Assembly: GCA_020846515.1 (NCBI GenBank) | Contig: JADLDX010000564.1 | Span: 1-7,432 of the forward strand | Origin: Pirellulaceae bacterium | GTDB lineage: Bacteria; Planctomycetota; Planctomycetia; Pirellulales; Pirellulaceae | Direction: 5' to 3' | Length of the DNA stretch: 7,432 bases | Shown here: positions 6,965-7,432 of the stretch, in pieces | How positions within the stretch are numbered: position 1 is the first letter of the stretch | How the letters are laid out: every line of letters starts with the position of its first letter | Translations under genes and position numbers: made by a program | The notes under the pieces: generated by a model | The model's input: only the letters and a program-made list of their open reading frames with translations | The model's database searches: none | Told to the model about the DNA's origin: nothing

Positions 6965-7021
6965 AGCTTGGGCACTCTTGCCCGAGTTCTCATTGAGATT
7001 GACGGGCACGAGTGGCCAGCT
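6965..7021. repeat. inverted pair of a 20-bp motif forming a long hairpin
   Basis: AGCTTGGGCACTCTTGCCCG (6965-6984) and CGGGCACGAGTGGCCAGCT (7003-7021) are near-complementary: 17 pairs, two mismatches and one bulge, around an 18-base loop. The left arm can also fold on itself as GGGCA with TGCCC. This inverted two-motif layout matches bacterial composite REP elements. Confidence 0.65.
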
Positions 7022-7126
7022 TGCGATCTTTGCCCTACTTTCCCGCCCGGACACCAGAAATAAAATTGAACGCCGGGGTTTCTCCCCAGCTCTTTGATCG
7101 GCGACGCAGCAGACCTGGGACCAAAT

Positions 7127-7159
7127 GAGGGCTTGGGGAGGGCCTGGAGAGGGCCTCAT
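7127..7159 (+). repeat. three 11-bp tandem units
   Basis: GAGGGCTTGGG, GAGGGCCTGGA and GAGGGCCTCAT follow one another exactly, sharing GAGGGC and mostly CTGG. They lie upstream of the ThuA-domain gene, between the long hairpin and a candidate -10 box. Confidence 0.55.
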
Positions 7160-7225
7160 GAAACTGGGGCATAAGCCTTGCAGTTCAGAAAACAGGCTGA
7201 TCCGCAGGGGCATTGTCCCTTGAAG

Positions 7226-7231
7226 TATAAT
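7226..7231 (+). promoter_or_regulatory. candidate -10 box upstream of ThuA-domain gene
   Basis: This is a perfect TATAAT, 66 bases before the ATG at 7298, which would give a leader of about 60 bases. No -35 match is found 16-18 bases upstream, and there is no extended -10 TG. It is suggestive only. Confidence 0.35.
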
Positions 7232-7297
7232 TATCTCGGTCCCGATCTCCCACCTAACCGAACACCCAACTGCCTCCCATTCCTGCGAAAGACGAAC

Positions 7298-7432
7298 ATG
7301 CCATTGAGCTCGCTCCGACTGGTCCCATTGTTTTGCGTGCTGCTGACCTGCCACGCGGCTTGCCCGCCCGTTGATCGGCTCTGCGCGGCAGAGCCGATCA
7401 ATATTCTGCTGATCACCGGCGGATGCTGCCAC
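7298..7432 (+). CDS. secreted ThuA-domain protein, N-terminal fragment
   Basis: The first 45 codons run off the window end. Residues 1-31 look like a Sec signal peptide: MPLSSLR, hydrophobic core LVPLFCVLLTC, and a likely cut near CAA before EPIN. The mature part begins EPINILLITGGCCH. The strand followed by G-G-C-C-H is the opening of ThuA-like domains common in secreted planctomycete proteins, where this class I glutamine amidotransferase-like fold is linked to sugar metabolism but the reaction is mostly unproven. The next residues in that family are usually Asp-Tyr. The ATG has no strong ribosome site (GAAAG at 7287-7291). The segment encoding residues 25-35 contains a perfect inverted repeat, discussed separately. 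The family call rests on only about 14 residues, so it is moderate; the start and signal peptide are well supported. Confidence 0.7.
   Translation, partial: MPLSSLRLVPLFCVLLTCHAACPPVDRLCAAEPINILLITGGCCH
7371..7401 (+). repeat. perfect 14-bp inverted repeat inside the ThuA-domain reading frame
   Basis: TTGATCGGCTCTGC (7371-7384) and GCAGAGCCGATCAA (7388-7401) are exactly complementary around a GCG loop. The hairpin starts 73 bases after the start codon and encodes roughly VDRLCAAEPI, across the expected signal-peptidase cut. Confidence 0.85.

Larger units (their letters stand above)
6568..7297. other. long intergenic region with palindromes and short repeats
   Basis: I find no convincing gene in these 730 bases between the divergent small membrane protein and the ThuA-domain gene. 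Bases about 6765-6960 are AT-rich and could hold promoters. The rest carries a perfect small palindrome, a 16-bp tandem repeat, a long inverted pair and an 11-bp triplet, listed separately. Longer minus-strand frames here run through those repeats and start without ribosome sites, so they were not called. Confidence 0.6.

Noticed and set aside
6965..7025. Sigma-54 type promoter (GG and GC elements near TGGC..TTGC)
   Set aside because: The spacing between the GG and GC pairs is 7-8 bases instead of 10.
6957..7061. Plus-strand 34-residue frame starting MNRSLGTLARVL
   Set aside because: Most of it is the inverted-repeat hairpin, and there is no ribosome site.
6899..7432. Minus-strand 177-residue frame reaching the window edge
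   Set aside because: It is opposite the ThuA-domain start and signal peptide, which are better supported, and it crosses several intergenic repeats.

Overview
The window looks like a chromosomal segment from a planctomycete, probably of the Pirellulaceae type. This rests on SulP transporters fused to carbonic anhydrases, the start of a secreted ThuA-domain protein with a G-G-C-C-H motif, weak or absent Shine-Dalgarno sites, moderate GC, and many small palindromic intergenic repeats. The taxonomic call is an inference from gene content, not from a marker gene.

Left end (1-1041): a repeat-rich edge, then a plus-strand gene (73-819) for a secreted protein I do not recognise. Copies of one REP-like palindrome lie on both sides of it. 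The 220 bp after it hold two mutually exclusive hairpins and three more copies of the palindrome, lying between convergent transcription units.

Centre (1042-5725, minus strand): two tandem genes for the same kind of protein, a SulP anion (probably bicarbonate) transporter with a STAS-like region and a C-terminal beta-carbonic anhydrase domain. The promoter-proximal copy (3365-5725) is an intact 786-residue frame, but its anhydrase domain has Ser where the last zinc-ligand Cys should be. The distal copy (1042-3321) starts 43 bp further on. It has a canonical anhydrase site but is cut by two in-frame nonsense codons with no frameshift: TAA at codon 42 and TAG at codon 638, the latter between the zinc-ligand His and Cys. 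It also has substitutions in the conserved SulP Arg-Ser-x-Val-Asn motif. As written, neither copy should yield a canonical transporter plus active anhydrase. This complementary damage is the most interesting biology in the window.

Right part (5726-7432): a repeat-bearing upstream region with a 36-bp tandem hairpin repeat, a probable small single-span membrane protein on the minus strand (6133-6549), about 750 bp of apparently non-coding DNA with several palindromes and short tandem repeats, and the first 45 codons of a secreted ThuA-domain protein on the plus strand. Its signal-peptide region contains a perfect 14-bp inverted repeat.

I see no tRNA, rRNA, CRISPR array, transposase or integrase. 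I found no clear new multi-gene system. The unusual content is the decayed transporter-anhydrase pair and the density of REP-like palindromes.
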